From contig JAGQDJ010000038.1 in the NCBI GenBank assembly GCA_022885665.1, forward strand, positions 186,001-250,000: 64,000 bases of DNA, written 5' to 3'. The stretch comes from Triops longicaudatus. Lineage: Eukaryota; Arthropoda; Branchiopoda; Notostraca; Triopsidae. How positions within the stretch are numbered: the stretch's first letter is position 1; each line of letters starts with the position of its first letter. Both the position numbers and the translations under genes were made by a program. Positions 1-26,695 of the stretch are shown piece after piece. The notes below the pieces were generated by a model that ran no database searches, was not told the origin of the DNA, and saw nothing but the letters and a program-made list of their open reading frames with translations.

Positions 1-1208
1 CGCTCCAATCAATGCTGGCAACTTCTTCGTGTTCGAGACCCGCCCTGTTTTATACACAAGAGACTTATAATTATGAACTGAAACTCTAATTAAACATTCC
101 GAAAACATCCTACAGCAGAATAATGTGATAAAAACCTCTCTGACGGTTGTACCAGATAAAGGTAACCGTCGGCGCTAAAAGAACATGAATGATAGTCTTC
201 GTGAAAACTTACAGTTGCATTCCGTTGATTACGCTACCAAAGAGTCCTAGCATCCCTAAGAATTCTACCATGTCAAACGTTTTAACAACAAATTCCTCCG
301 CTACGTTGGAAACGCCATAAAGGAACGCGCCAGTCATACACAGTAAATCCCCCAACAGGCGATTTTTAACTAAAAAAATAAAAGTTCAGTTCCACTTTGT
401 CAAGTTTGACGCCACGGGACGTTATCGACCTATGCCAGATTCTTTGGAATCGTCCGCATCCGCCCACACGAGACATCCGATCCCCATGAGACATATGCTC
501 ACGCCCAGAATATGAACGATCTTGTAGCGTACCTTCAGCACAACCCAACTGAGCAGAAGAACGACCGGAATGGTAAAACAATCTAAAAGCTGTACAATAA
601 AATATGATTTAGTGGCCTTCAACTCATTCTATACTACGAGCGAAATTACTTGAACACTAGTAAGAGTAGTGTACTGATATGCCTTGACCACCAAATAGTT
701 GGCTTCCACATCAGCTAGGGCGAGGAAAAAATATTTCCACCCTCTATCCCGCAGAATTGGAATCAAGGATGTTTCTCCCCCTCTACAGGCCAACATGGTG
801 GTAAATACCAAGCATAGAAGAACGTAATTTAAAAAGCTTTGTGCTGAAAATAAAAACAAACCCATATAAATAATTCTTATTGAAAAGATTATGGTCACGA
901 TTACCGGTAGGAGCATTGACTTTATAGTTGGAGCTCAAAATTTGGCTCAAAACACCGGTTCCACATAGCATGAGCGACAACATTTGCCCCAGCAATATGG
1001 ATCTCCATATTTCCCTACGCAAGCATACGGTGAGTATTTGCTAACGAATAAGATATTATATTGCTAATTACCATCTGTCGAGCTCAGCGAAGTATTTTTC
1101 GCATCGATATCTGCAGCTATAGTTACCATCTGAGTTGGCCGTATTTGCACTGTTAATGTTGGTCGATTCCACAACCGTGTTCCGAGTATTGGCTTCATAG
1201 TCACCCAT
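1..1208 (-). CDS. SLC35F: Solute carrier family 35 member F1/F2-like transporter (5' part, truncated by window edge)
   Basis: Multi-pass membrane protein of the SLC35F1/F2 branch of the drug/metabolite transporter superfamily; substrate uncertain in this branch. Exons on the minus strand: 1208-1072, 1014-905, 843-650, 589-430, 369-213 and 44-1, continuing off the left edge. The ATG at 1208 opens a short hydrophilic N-terminus ending KYFAELDRW. The following exons carry family signatures: [28 protein letters not shown] and TTLTSVQ|LLDCF across the exon 3/4 junction, then [20 protein letters not shown] and a fragment reading [11 protein letters not shown]. Splice phases keep one frame (137, 110, 194, 160, 157 nt). 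The first acceptor (gcgtag) is pyrimidine-poor but gives the only frame matching the family. About the first 265 residues are present; F1 and F2 cannot be told apart. Confidence 0.93.
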
Positions 1209-2750
1209 GACGTCATAGAAAGGTTAATTTCTAGTAAGTTAAAACACCAATTAAAAGTTAGTGAGGTTAATAAAACGGTTTCAGTATGCTTAGTGCATTT
1301 TGTAAACAACAGCAGACGCCATTTCTAGGTCACGTGACACAGAAAATAATGCTGCACGCCCCTTTAGGCGCATTTCTAGCAGCCAAACGACCAATAGCTA
1401 CGAAAAGGGCTACAGGAAGAAATTACGCGTTCGCTCACGGGGCGAAAGTACGCAAATTGAGCCCACACATGCCTATCTAACAAGGTTAAGTGCGGATTTA
1501 AGAACTTTATCTAATGAAACGAGAAATATGAGTGGCGTAGCATGTTGCAACTAAATTTTGAAATAACGTTGTCTAGAGAAATAAAAAAGAAAATTGTAGA
1601 AATTTTCGAACCAACTTACGAGAACCTATTAACAATATACGAAAATAGTAGAAGTCCTCTATTCCAGCCTTCATGGGTCCGGACCCTAGGTTGGGTAGTC
1701 GAAGGACTGGATAGTAAATACAATATTGCATTGTAATTACTCAAGAAGGTATGATGAGAAGTAATAAAGAGTAAATTTCCTACGTAAAAGTATCTAGCAA
1801 GAATGTATTTGTTCAGTTAGGTCATACGTAATTTTCTTGTCAAATGTAGCGTTCTTCTTTTAAATTGCGTTTTGTAATTTTTCCAAGAATGGGCAACAAG
1901 AAAGTCAATTCGGAAATCAATTCTAGTTGAAATTATTACGTGTATAATAGGCTATATGAGAGTTTCGTAAGAAATTTAAGCATTTCATTATGAAGTTCTC
2001 CTATAATGGTAGGGCTCGTACGTATAATACATAAAGTTGCCCATTCTTTCTAGTTATCTTACGAAATACCATTCTGTCTATCGGCTTACCCTAGAATCAC
2101 GGTATTTGTTAACCAGTAAAAACTTATTCATAAAACAAATTCAAATTTTAAACGCGATCGTTTAGTGGTTAAGTAGGATAAAGTAATATTTGGAATCCCT
2201 ATCGAAGGGCAAGCTTGAATATTATCACGTGACTCTCGAAGCCTCGCCTTTTGTATCAATTCCCTCCCTCTAACTTTTACCGCCCATATTGGTCCATCCC
2301 TCTTCAAGTGCCACGCGGTTTTCCGCGTTTACAACGAGGGTTTTCAGTGAACACTTTAATAGTTAAAGCAAAGAGAAACTTGAAATTGGGTAAGCACAAT
2401 TTATAACGATACACTATTTCAATCCTACCGTTTTTTCTATCACTGAAACACTCGCGATAATGTACATTTGTATTAAAAATCAGTGAATTGTCGCAATCAA
2501 CAAACCTTTGGAACTTAACTTACTTCAGTAATTCGTTAAGAGAGTGTTAAAAAGTATTTCAACTTACTTTGTCTCACTGTCAGTCTTGAAGTGACTAAGA
2601 TTGCTTGGACTAAGTACGACAGACAAGGCTTTATCATTTCCGAATTTGAAACCCCTTCCTTATCTCATTCCCCCGTGACGATAATCCTGGGGCTAAGTAG
2701 TTGATGGTATTTTTGTACAACAGGAATACTAGTGGTCACGCAGGGGCATC
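1209..2750. other. Intergenic region between divergent SLC35F and NOC2L
   Basis: No convincing gene. Two small plus-strand ORFs (1286-1480 and 1542-1736) have no recognisable domain. The NOC2L start codon lies 27 bp after a possible acceptor (tacaacag ending at 2723), and a good donor (attgg|gtaagc) lies near 2388, so NOC2L may have a 5' UTR exon ending about 2388 and a 335-bp leader intron. That splice is inferred from site consensus only. Confidence 0.5.
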
Positions 2751-5700
2751 ATGAAAGCTGCCCTTAGTAAGAAACTTCCTCGCCAAGCGACTCCGGCCCG
2801 GTCTAAGAAACCGAAGGCTTTTCCCGTTGGTGCGAAAGCGAAGACTCCTCCAGTTGCCAAAGCGCTGAAAAATGGGAAAATCAATGGCAAGTCTCCTTCT
2901 GCCAGTTTGAAGCAGAACGGTGGGCCTTCAAAGAAAAAGTTGTCTGACATGAAACTTGAAGACTTGATGAACGATGATGACGAATCTGACGCCAGTCAAG
3001 AAGATGAAGGAGCCACTTTAGATTCGGACCAGGATGAAGCATCGCTTAATGAGGAAAATGGTGAAGAAGTTTCTGGTGAAAGCGAAGCGGACATTGACGA
3101 AGAAGACAGTGATGAGGACGATGAAAACAGCGAAGAAGAAGACGACGAAAAAGCCATCCAGAAACATCAAGAAAGTCTCGCTAAATTGAAGGATATCGAC
3201 CCGGAGTTTTACGCATTTTTGTCCCAAAATGACCGCAATTTACTCAAGATGGAGTCCAGTGATAGCGAAGAAGACGAGAAACAGGAAGCCAAAGCGCCCA
3301 CCAAAGCTAAGAAAGGGAAAAAATCCGCTCAAGGAGAAGATGCGGTAAGAGTTAGAATTCGTACCGTTTGCTTAACGATTTTCCTTTGTACTTATTTCTT
3401 TCTTTCCCCCTGCTATGTAACGGTTGCAGGAACCTGACAGTGAAGATAGCGACTTCGAAGATCCTGACGCGGAAGGCAAAAGACCCAGTCATGTCATAAC
3501 ACAAAAAATGTTGGATGAATGGCAAGAACAGCTCCGATCTGACAAGTAAACATTAATATCGACAAGAAAAAGCGAAGTATCCCTCAAATCTTGTAACGTT
3601 TTCAGACCGTTACTTGCATTAGCAGCATTGGTAAATGCTTTTCGAGCTGCCGTGAAAACCACTTCGGCCGAAGACGAAAAAGACCAGTTGGTTTCCAAAT
3701 ACAAAGTCGAAGGATCTACAAGTTAGCATATTTTATTTTGTTATTTAACATCCTTTTAAAAAAGATCCAGTTAATTTTCTAAACTGAATTAACTTAATCG
3801 TATCCACTTCACCAAAAAAAGTTGTTCTGTTTCATTTGTAAAAGTATTACATTCCGCTTATAGTGTTTAATGCCGTGGTCCGTCTTTGCCTGACTGATGT
3901 GATTCCTGCGTTGACATCTATCCTGAAACCTGGACAAAACCAGAAAGAAAACAGCGTATGGCTTCCAGAGAGGAGCAAAGCATGGGCGAAAGTTAAAATA
4001 CAAATCAAATCTTATCTTGTTGATCTTATTCGGGTATGTTACTGTTACGTTTATTACTTGCCATGTTTTCGTATACACCATTTGTATTTTTGTATCTGTG
4101 TATTATTTTCGAACTACTTTTTATATCGATTACCATTTTTTTTGCGTTTTTTGGTAAATAATTGATTTTAATTGGCTGTCTTTCTCCTTCTGTCATTTTA
4201 GTTACTCTCGAGCTTAACGTCAGCGAGTTTAGTGTTGACCCTCTTGAAGCACATCCACACATTGGTACCATATTTCTGCTCTTTTGGCAAAATTGCCAAA
4301 GTCCTTTGTAAGCGTTTGGTGTCGATATGGAGCGGCGCAGCTTCTTTAGGCCAAGGACAAGAATCAGCGCGAGTTTTGGCGTTTTTGTGTCTTTTGAGGT
4401 TGTGTCGGACCATTCCGGAACTCCTGTTAGAAACTGTTCTAAAAGTGATGTACCTAACGTACACCCGAACGGTGAAATTCACGTCACCTACGACGTGGGC
4501 GGCTATTCATTTCATGAGGAGATCCTTGGTTGAAGTGTTGGCCCTCCAGCCTAACTTGACTTATTCACTGGCTTTCCTATACATTCGACAGTTAGCTATT
4601 CATCTCCGTAATGCTGTGACGCTGAAAAAGAAGGTACAACTTTTCAGTATTTGCTTTATCCTGACTTACTTGTTTTCTTGAATAGGATTCTAATCAATTG
4701 GTTTACAATTGGCAATTTGTACACTGCTGCCACTTATGGGCTGCATTACTCGGCTCTGCTTCAGATAATCCCATTTTGAAGCCTCTTGTCTACCCATTAG
4801 TTCAAGTAAAAGCTTTTGAGTACTCTAAAAGTAGTGCATTAAGTTATAATGTGATTTTTTAGATCTTGACTGGGACGATTAACCTGATACCTACTGCGAA
4901 ATATTACCCCTTGCGCTTTCATTGCGTGAATATTCTTACACAGCTTAGCAAACAAACTGGAGTATTCATCCCCGTGTTACCGTTCATTGTCGAAGTAAGA
5001 GATGAAAATTTACGTTATTACTAATCGACAGGTTTCACTTTTGACTATTTTTATTTTTAACCATGAACGACATGTTCTGTAAGATTTGTTGTTCATTATT
5101 CTTTATTTATTTGCTATTCGAAGTTCGTCTCAGCTTTTCGTTTTTGCCCATGGATGTATCTTAGTTTCTGATAATTATTTTTCTTCGATAAAAGGTTTTA
5201 CAGAAACACAACTTCAAGAAAAAAGTTTCGAAGGCATCGATGCGGCCTTTGGATATGAGCTGCATTTTAAAATTCTCGCAGTCCCAGTTAAGTGAATCAG
5301 GCTTGCGAGACGCGTTGGTCGAAGCTATTTACGATTCCTTAATGGAGTACTTGACTACACAAAGTCACAGCGTAGCTTTTCCAGAGTTGACGTTGCCCCT
5401 AATTGTGCAGCTGAAAACGTTCTTGAAGGAAAAAGCTCCTGCCAATCAGCACAAGAAAGTCAAACAGCTATTGGACAAAGTGACCGAGAACGTGAACTGG
5501 ATTCAGCAAAAGAGACAATCGGCGACGTTCGCATTAGCAGACACAAAAGCTGTTAGCGTTTGGGAGGCGGCCCAAGCCGCGGCTGGTCCACCGTTGGCGA
5601 CCTATTACGCTCGCTGGAGGAAACTCCGAGACAAGGAATTGGCCATCCGTGCTGCACAAGCTGCCGTAAGTTGTTTTCGTCTTATCGAAATGAATAAGCA

Positions 5701-6250
5701 ATGAGAGCAGGTGTAAGTTCGCTTTAAAAAAATAATAACAAAATATAAAAAGAGTAGTGATAGAAATTAAAAACTAAGAAAACAAAAAATAGGACAAGTA
5801 ATTCTTATTGCGTGTATTTAACTTGCTCTTCATTTTACTGACATTGTAAATATAGGAAACAAAGAAGATTAAGGGTGAATTCAAGGCTGAGGGTGATGAT
5901 GAAAATGAAGAGGACGAACATGGTGATGAGCAGGACGACGAAGTGGACCGGCTATTACCGGAAGATTTATCCGACACAGAAAAGTACATTTTGTTACATG
6001 TTTACATTGCGTTTGGTACTAATACAGATGCGCTCATTTCTGTAGGCCCGCAAAGCGGAAAGCGGAGGATAAGGCAAATGCAACGCCTGCTAAAAAGAAG
6101 AAAGATAACACAAAAGAAGAGCAAAAAGTTGACGGAACTGCAAACGAAGCTGATAAAGTCGAGGATTTGAAATGGGAGGATTTAGATACCGACGATGAAG
6201 TGGAAGACGAGGAAGAAGATGATGATGAAGAGGATGATGATGAAGATTAA
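2751..6250 (+). CDS. NOC2L: Nucleolar complex protein 2 homologue
   Basis: Pre-60S ribosome assembly and export factor; in yeast Noc2 pairs with Noc1 or Noc3 in the nucleolus and nucleoplasm. Ten exons: 2751-3344, 3430-3545, 3606-3721, 3864-4033, 4202-4633, 4686-4805, 4863-4994, 5195-5665, 5856-5983, 6046-6250, giving 827 aa (human about 750). The N-terminus is Lys-rich, then strongly acidic (residues about 80-145, again 165-185); then comes the family segment [10 protein letters not shown]. The conserved Noc2 core spans exons 3-8, including [33 protein letters not shown] and [12 protein letters not shown]. The C-terminus is a Lys-rich nuclear-localisation-like stretch followed by a run of Asp/Glu. 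Each junction fits GT-AG and phase. The final exon is read in the frame starting [10 protein letters not shown], not the longer uninterrupted frame there. Confidence 0.96.
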
Positions 6251-7599
6251 AAATTTAGAAAATGATAATACAAGTTTGGTACGGATAAAGAAATGCTGTG
6301 ATCTTTAACGTAGGCTCTGTCGAAGATAAGGTAAAACATTTAGGCAAGATAAGTTAATTTTATTGCTACTTCTAATTAGATCATATTAAAAGTATACCAA
6401 TATCGAGACTATACACATATTTGTTTACATACACATGTATTAAATACGCATTCGTTTCTAGGGTAACATTCTCTATCTAATGCTGTGGAGAATTTTTTAA
6501 AGTTCTTAACTTGGTTTATTTTTCAGTCTACGTTGGTCATGCACGAAAAAGATTGAAGACCTAGCTTGTAAAAGTCCAAAGTTAACTCATGCTTTCGTGG
6601 AAAGGTCATGGAAGAAAGACATTTTAAGGGGAATTTGGATCGACTGATCCGGTATACTAGAGATTGGTCATCATTTAAATGACATAGTTTGTTCGCTGCA
6701 AAACTTTATGTAGGCTACGGAATAACTTTGATCACATACGAACTTAGTTCTCGCAAAACTTGCTGTGATGCCAACTTTCATGTCATGCATAAAGTAGTCG
6801 CATACCCCGCTTGCATAATCAAGAAATACGGATCATGAGCTTTATACACAAGGAAATAAAAGGGAACAGAAAAATAGTCGAAGGCCTGAAAAATACTTCT
6901 AAGCCAGATTGACGAAGAAGTCGAAGCGAAATTTTAAAAAATAAAAACAGATTCTGACGGTGACGTTTATTTCAGTAATTATAGCCTTGCACCTACGCAG
7001 TTCAATTCACTTGCAGCGTTTAACACTTTTCCCCCACAAAATTACTGTACGTTATTTGTGCCACGTCAGTTGATTTGTCCTCTAGTTATGATGAGAAATG
7101 TTCTGCTAAAAATATAACCTAAGGCTAAGGGTACAGTTAATTGTGGCCCACCATGAGTAAATAAAAGCTCGAAAGATCATACCAGCGAATTGTTGATTTT
7201 TGTGGGTTGCCTCCTATCCCTTCTTACTTTGTTCAAAATTATGTATTTTATACCTACACCTGTTATTTCTGGCCCCTAAATCTCGTTTTAAGGTTTAGGT
7301 TGGGTGACAGAAATTAAATTTAGCGCCAAGAAAGGTGGGGCTGGACGGAAGGTTGATAATTGCAATAAAAACGTTTCGCGGTTCGCATCGTTGTGTGATC
7401 CCATGGCGGTCAGCCTCACACGAGGTCATTTTGTTTTGCCTCCTTTAAGACCGGCTTGGTTAAGTGTGAACAATTCTTGCAAAAGTGACAATACTGTGGT
7501 GTTCGTGGACTTAACTAATTGAGTAGCTGTGTGCGTGTGGTCTGGTAGACGTTCGATCTTGTTCCTCGTCTCTGTTGGCCGACAAAGGAGAGCATTAAG
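6251..7599. other. Intergenic region between NOC2L and NAA15
   Basis: 3' flank of NOC2L and promoter region of NAA15. No coding exon recognised; the ORF at 7304-7522 has no recognisable domain. Segment 7031-7130 is one copy of a roughly 100-bp repeat whose second copy lies in NAA15 intron 3. Confidence 0.5.
7031..7130 (+). repeat. Dispersed repeat, copy 1 (partner at 8195-8290)
   Basis: Shares with 8195-8290 the order cccacaaaa-tactgtacgt, then cagttgat-tcctctagttatgat, then gttctgct-aaa and a cctaRgg end, with point differences and a few small gaps. No terminal inverted repeat was seen, so the class is unknown. Confidence 0.6.
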
Positions 7600-21276
<13,677 letters not shown>

Positions 21277-21499
21277 ATGATAGTCTCAGGAAAAAAGTGA
21301 AAAAACCCTTAAGACTGAGCATTTGAAACGTATGAGAGTTAATTGAAGGGGAAACTATACTAAACGCGAAGTAAAAGAACAAGTTTAAATGGAGAGAAGA
21401 AAACTCCCAGGCCGTAAGAAGAAAAGCAAAAAGATAGGTGTATGTAAGGCCAACTGGATTAATACAAGTTCCCCTTACAGTCGGATATTAAAATGCACT

Positions 21500-21505
21500 T
21501 TTATT
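21500..21505 (-). promoter_or_regulatory. Polyadenylation signal of DCTD
   Basis: AATAAA on the minus strand 28 nt past the DCTD stop codon. Confidence 0.5.
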
Positions 21506-21532
21506 TCAATACTAATGGCATGATTATAATCA

Positions 21533-22321
21533 TTATGCGTTGCCAGCGTTCCAGTCAATGGCACCGAAGTCGATCACGATTTTGCTGTGCCGGGGTTTGT
21601 ATTGATAATAAGTGACGTTGGCGAGATCCAGCATCCGTCTGGCAGCAATGGTTTCCACTTTGTGTTCATGTTTGTTGGAATAGTACACCACTTCCTTGAT
21701 ACCGGATTGAATAATGAGTTTCGCACATTCATTGCACGGGAACAGCGCGACGTATAACGTGCAACCTTTCACGCTGCTGCTGTTTTTGTTGAGAATGGCA
21801 TTGAGCTCAGCGTGGCACACTAATAAAAAGGCCCGGTGAAATTAGCATAAGCAAAAATTACAGATGTAAACGAGCACGCTAGTCCTATAAAATGGGGAAC
21901 GTAGTCTTCTTACCATACATGTATTTTGTATCAAGCTTGTTTTCGGCTGTTTTCCGCCAAGGCAGTAAGTCATCGCTACAGCCACTTGGCATTCCATTGT
22001 ATCCGATGCTGACGATTTTGTTTTCGTCGTTAACTATACAAGCTCCTACTTGGGAGCATGGGTCTTTGCTCCGCATGGCCGAAAGAAACGCAATAGCCAT
22101 AAAGTACTCCGGCCATTCTAAGTAATCGTCTCGTTTCTTGTTAATATCTCTAAAAACTAGCACAAATTAATAACTGTTCCATTTTACGGTTTTCAAATCG
22201 TATTTTTCTTGAGGTTTTTCTCACGACAGTACCTGGAGCCGAAATTCAGTCCGTCGAGGGCAGTTGTAATGACAGTTTCGTCTGATGTATCATCATTCTT
22301 GTCACTACTGGCCTGTTCCAT
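21533..22321 (-). CDS. DCTD: Deoxycytidylate (dCMP) deaminase
   Basis: Deaminates dCMP to dUMP, feeding thymidylate synthesis; a zinc enzyme regulated by dCTP and dTTP. Three exons: 22321-22233, 22149-21914, 21819-21533, giving 203 aa. Exon 1 adds an N-terminal extension of about 30 residues relative to the human protein (178 aa). Exon 2 starts the conserved core [18 protein letters not shown] and holds SQVGACIVN and [12 protein letters not shown]. The zinc site is intact: CHAEL (His plus catalytic Glu) at the start of exon 3 and PCNEC further on. [10 protein letters not shown] and [11 protein letters not shown] complete the fold. Tail to tail with NAA15 (256 bp) and head to head with TFG (294 bp between start codons). 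Confidence 0.97.
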
Positions 22322-22615
22322 TAAAAAAGCCTGTTATCTTTATTTAAAAGACTAAAATACACCCACAGCGATTAGACGTGCTTATTTTGTTCATTCTATC
22401 CTGTAAAGCTGTCAATTAATGTACTTGGGACTAGGTTTCTAGCTTCCCGTACAGGTGGCATGAGAGTTCTTTAAGAAATGGTTTAAGTTTTGTTGACGTG
22501 GATGTGACAAAGCAAATCCGGTTCTGTAGTTGTTTGGGCGTGTGATAAGCAAATGAGTGTGTGCCAATCTGTGTACACTATTTGATTGCTGAATTTTATT
22601 TCATTTACTGTTAAT
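22322..22615. promoter_or_regulatory. Shared upstream region of divergent DCTD and TFG
   Basis: Only 294 bp separate the two start codons, so the two promoters must lie close together or overlap. No TATA box stands out in either direction. Confidence 0.5.
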
Positions 22616-24879
22616 ATGACCCGCAATAATGAAGAAGGGGGTGCGTTCCCGGGGTGGGATTTGAGTGGGAAGCTAATTATTAAGGTATGGATAATTTTGG
22701 ACGGATTTTGTATCTCTTTAGTGTTTACTATTATTGATTTGATAGTGAAAGCTTTTAAGGGTAATAACATATCGAATAAACTTGCTATTCATATCGCCTT
22801 ACATTTTATTTTTCTTGCAGTGAGAATCCTTATGGTATCACGTGAGAACAGTGTATTAAATTATATTTCCCGTTGGTCGTCAATTAACTTTACATTAATT
22901 GCGACAACTGCCAATTCAATTTTTTCACGTACACTTTTTTCTGTCAAGAATACTAGAATTTTTTTGCTTCTGGCGTAGAAGATATTTTAGAAATTTGTGG
23001 TCGGGATGGTAAGGTAAAGCAAAGCTGGTTTTCTTGAGCGCACAGTAGCGCGAGATTTTATTATAACATTTCATCAGTCTCACTTTCGGAATAGCCAAAG
23101 CACATCTTTAATTTTGTTTGTCCTATTGTTGCAACCGTTGCAAAAACAGAATACAATTCCCATGACGTCAAATTACAGAGCTGTATTTTTGTAAGGCCCG
23201 GAAGCCTTGTTCCATTTTCTAATATTTTGCTTTCATTTCTTGTGTAGGCTCAACTTGGGGACGATATCCGGCGTATTCCCATCCTGAACGAAGATATTAC
23301 ATATGATGAGCTTCTGTTGATGATGCAGCGGGTATTCCGTGGCCAGCTTTCCAGCAATGATGAGATTACCATGAAATATAAGGACGAGGATGGAGACCTA
23401 GTGACCATTTTTGATAGTTCAGATTTGGCATTTGCGATTCAATGTAGTCACATACTCAAGCTTACCCTCATAAAAATTAATGACAAAGCGACCGTGCCAA
23501 CTCCCGAGGTAGACGGAAATGCTTTGCAAAGCGTTCGTAAAGAGCTTGTAGGCATCCGAGACAAAATCAACCAATTTTTGGACAACTTGGGAAGCGGAGG
23601 TTTCCGCGAAACTTCCCGCTCTTCTACTCCTCCCGTAACCGAACCAGGTAAATCTGCAACGTATTTCGGAATCCATACTCTAACATTAGATTTAGTCAAT
23701 TGTTAGTTGTTGTTTTTTACGTTGCGAAGCTTACTTCATATTCTTTCTTTTCTTCGCTTGCCGTATGCTTTTTATAATAATGTTTGTTGTCGGTGTTTAA
23801 CAAATAAAAATTGCTTTCTTTATTTTTTCATTTTTATATTTGTTGGTTTTATTTGTTTATTTTTAATTTTTTTATTCATTTGCCTAGTTTGGCTAAGTGT
23901 ATAATTTTTCGGCTCACTATCCCTTAAGTACACATAAAATATAGCTTATACTCCGTGTCAGGAGTTCAAAATTGTAAACTTGTGTTTTTTTATAGCTTCT
24001 GGACCAGCCCAGCCCGTTGGCTTTAAACAACCCGGGATTCCTCCTAAAGAATTCGATCCCTTGCAGCCTGCTGCTCCTGTTGGAAGTTCGGAAGGACACA
24101 GTGTGCCAAATCTGCCACCTGCGCCCCTTCCAGCAGCTCCGGCGTCGGCTCCGGTGCGACCGGAAGCACCCAATGCCAGTGCGGGCCAGGCAAATGATGC
24201 CAATCGAGTCAATTCTGCATTTGGTCTCAGCGACGGAGATTCGTACCGCGCACCTACGCCTGATGCGGCTAGGTTGCCAGGTCAGGCCCTCCCGCCGAAT
24301 CCTCAACAGCCTGGACAAGGTACAGTAATCCGCCACACAGATAAAACCTGAAAAATTGATTACATCTGTTTTTTATTACCATTAGGCTTTGGTGGTTATC
24401 CGGCGTCTCCAAGTCATCCACCGGCTCCAGCACAAGGCCCGGTCCCTCCTTCAGCCTCTCCTCGTCCTTATCCGCAACAGATACCTCAACACCCACAGCA
24501 GCAACCTTCTCAACAACCCTACGGCCAATATAATCCCTATCCGGCCTATCCTGGCGCGTATCCAGGTCAAATGCCCCAGCAGCAACAACAGCAACCCATG
24601 GCAGGCCAGCCAATTGGACAACAAATGCCGGGACAGCCCATGCCCGGTCAAGCTATGCCCCCTGGGCATCAAGCCCCCGCGCAGCCTTATATGGGACCTA
24701 CGGGTGGCTACCCTCAGCCGCAACTAGGTCCTGGAAATAGTCCTTACGGAGTGGCGCCAGGCCAACAGCCGCCAACTAGCTTTGGCATGGGAGGAGCAGC
24801 AGGAGCCAATCCCTACAGCCGAGCGCAGGCACCGTATTCATCTGGGCCCAGACCGAATCCCATGAACCCTATGCGCTAA
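22616..24879 (+). CDS. TFG: TFG (trafficking from ER to Golgi regulator)
   Basis: Scaffold at ER exit sites that organises COPII carriers between ER and Golgi. Four exons: 22616-22684, 23248-23647, 23996-24319, 24386-24879, giving 428 aa (human 400). A 14-residue leader precedes [17 protein letters not shown], which opens the PB1 domain (about residues 16-100) with [19 protein letters not shown], the acidic [18 protein letters not shown] patch and [14 protein letters not shown] short coiled-coil candidate follows ([19 protein letters not shown]), as in vertebrate TFG. The rest is Pro/Gln/Gly/Tyr-rich and low-complexity, with [10 protein letters not shown] matching the conserved SAFGL patch, and ends in an Asn-Pro-Met and Arg tail. 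Introns 1 (563 bp) and 2 (348 bp) contain no recognised element. Confidence 0.96.
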
Positions 24880-25241
24880 ATGCAAAAACTAATGGCAGCT
24901 TGCTTAAAAGTTTGAGTTAAAAGAAGAAAATCAGAATCCGAAATGCATGCGCTTTTTTCCGCAGTTTTTTTATTTTCGTATAGTATTCGTGCATAGTTGG
25001 AAAATAGTACGACTATTGTGTACTTTTGTTGGCAAATGAAAATTATGTTACAACCTTAAAGGCTTCCGCAATATTAAGCTAAATCCCACCCTTCAAAATG
25101 CGTCTTATTTCGTGTGGAGACAGTGGTCCTATGGCCTCACTCTAAAAAAGTAACCTTGTGCTTTCGCGGTACGTACACTATGCTGGAGCTGCTGCAATCC
25201 ATATTACAGATTATTTATGACAAAGAACAAGAAAACAAGTC

Positions 25242-25430
25242 TTAAGGCCCCGGTGTACACAACTTTCAGTATTTTTTTAAAAATTAGAGATAGGGACATC
25301 GTTTCTTTCGTTGGAGGATAAGTCTCTTACGATATTACATAAAGTAGCTGGCCGATTTTGTTTCTCTTTATACCTTTATACCTTAAATTGAAAAAATAGA
25401 CTTAGCGCACCAGTTTGTCTGACATAATTT
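25242..25430 (+). mobile_element. TTAA-flanked non-autonomous DNA element, copy A (one end)
   Basis: Begins TTAA ggccccggtgtacac and continues with cagtattttt, gacatcg, gtctct and gcgcaccagttt blocks. The same blocks in the same order occur on the minus strand at 40861-41194. The far end of this copy was not found. TTAA at the edge resembles piggyBac-type targets, but no transposase is present. Confidence 0.5.
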
Positions 25431-26329
25431 TTTCCGTAGTAAAAAAGAAATTATGGAAATTATTCCGCTCCGCACGAGGATTCCGAGACTTGAATCCGAG
25501 TTAAAACGTTTCGCACCAACGAACAATTAACCTAAGGTAAAAAGGACATGATATCTTTTTATTTATTGATTTTATTACTATTCTGTGGTTTTTTTTAAGG
25601 TTCACGCGTCTCCGTATTGGTATCATGCGTCGTATATTGGAGCGTGTGTTCTGGCGAACAGCGAAAGGTTCGAGCAAGCAACAGAGCAGGAATGGAAAAC
25701 TGTGGGTCCCAGCGTGATTCGTAGATGGAATTTGTAATTAATCCATGTTAATGCATATGACGTCTATGTCCCTTGCCTAAATTGGTCTTATTGACTCTTG
25801 TTATATCATTTCTAAGAATGTAAAATTGTGTGCTTTTTGTTAAAGCGAATCAAAACGTGATATACAACATTTACGCCAAAATTATGCGTGATTATTATAT
25901 TTAACCTTCTTTGATCGTGAAAATACTTTATTTCTGACCAGTCGAGATAGATAAAAAATTTCGGCTATGAGGTCGTCAGAACTTTCAAAAATACTTGTAA
26001 GGTCGCACCATAAACTAATTATTTGTGTATTGGGGTGCGTGAAAAAGCACCACGATTTTTTTTACAGAAGGAAAATGCTTGTAATAAAGTTTCTAGCGAA
26101 TTAGTCGCGCTTGACAGTGACAAATCTACGGTAGTAATTTTATTTCTGCTAACAAAAGCGGTTTTTTGTACTAGAACAATTATTATAGTACTTATTAATT
26201 TTTACTGGAATTACAGTGATTACAGTAATTCTGAAGTAACCTAATTTACCGACATGTCTGCAATTTGGAAATTAAGGTATGCAAATTGTCAGCCTCGACG
26301 AGAGGATTCCGAATATGTAAGAGTTATTG

Positions 26330-26695
26330 CGCTAACCCTTCAAATAAGCAAGAAAACTCAGCTTGAATATGAAATTATGCCCTGAGGGCGTCTCAGGAGC
26401 CAAAAATTTTGAAATCCCATAAGGAATAACATGGGAAAAAGTGCGATGCACGATGCCAGCATCATGCTTTTCGAGGTCTCGTTCACCCTTTCCTATCCCC
26501 TCGCCTGCTTCCCGTGGTACTCTTGGCAATTCCATTTTATTGGGATATACCAAGTACCATAGAAAGCAGGACAGGGGGTAGAAAGTGTCTTTTCCTCTGA
26601 AAAACCAAACATCAGCCACGGGGAATCGAACCCATTACCTCACGATTCCAAGTCTTAGACTTAGACCGCTCGGCCAAAACACCTCATACAAAATT
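26330..26695 (-). mobile_element. tRNA-derived SINE
   Basis: On the minus strand the head near 26690 carries a pol III A box (tggccgagcgg) and, about 45 nt later, a B box (gggttcgattcc), as in leucine or serine tRNAs. The acceptor arm cannot pair, so it is not a functional tRNA. About 290 bp of unrelated body follows and ends near ttatttgaagggtt. No other full copy was seen in the window. Confidence 0.65.

Noticed and set aside
26620..26690. tRNA gene on the minus strand
   Set aside because: A and B boxes are present but the acceptor arm does not pair and unrelated body follows, so it is a SINE head.
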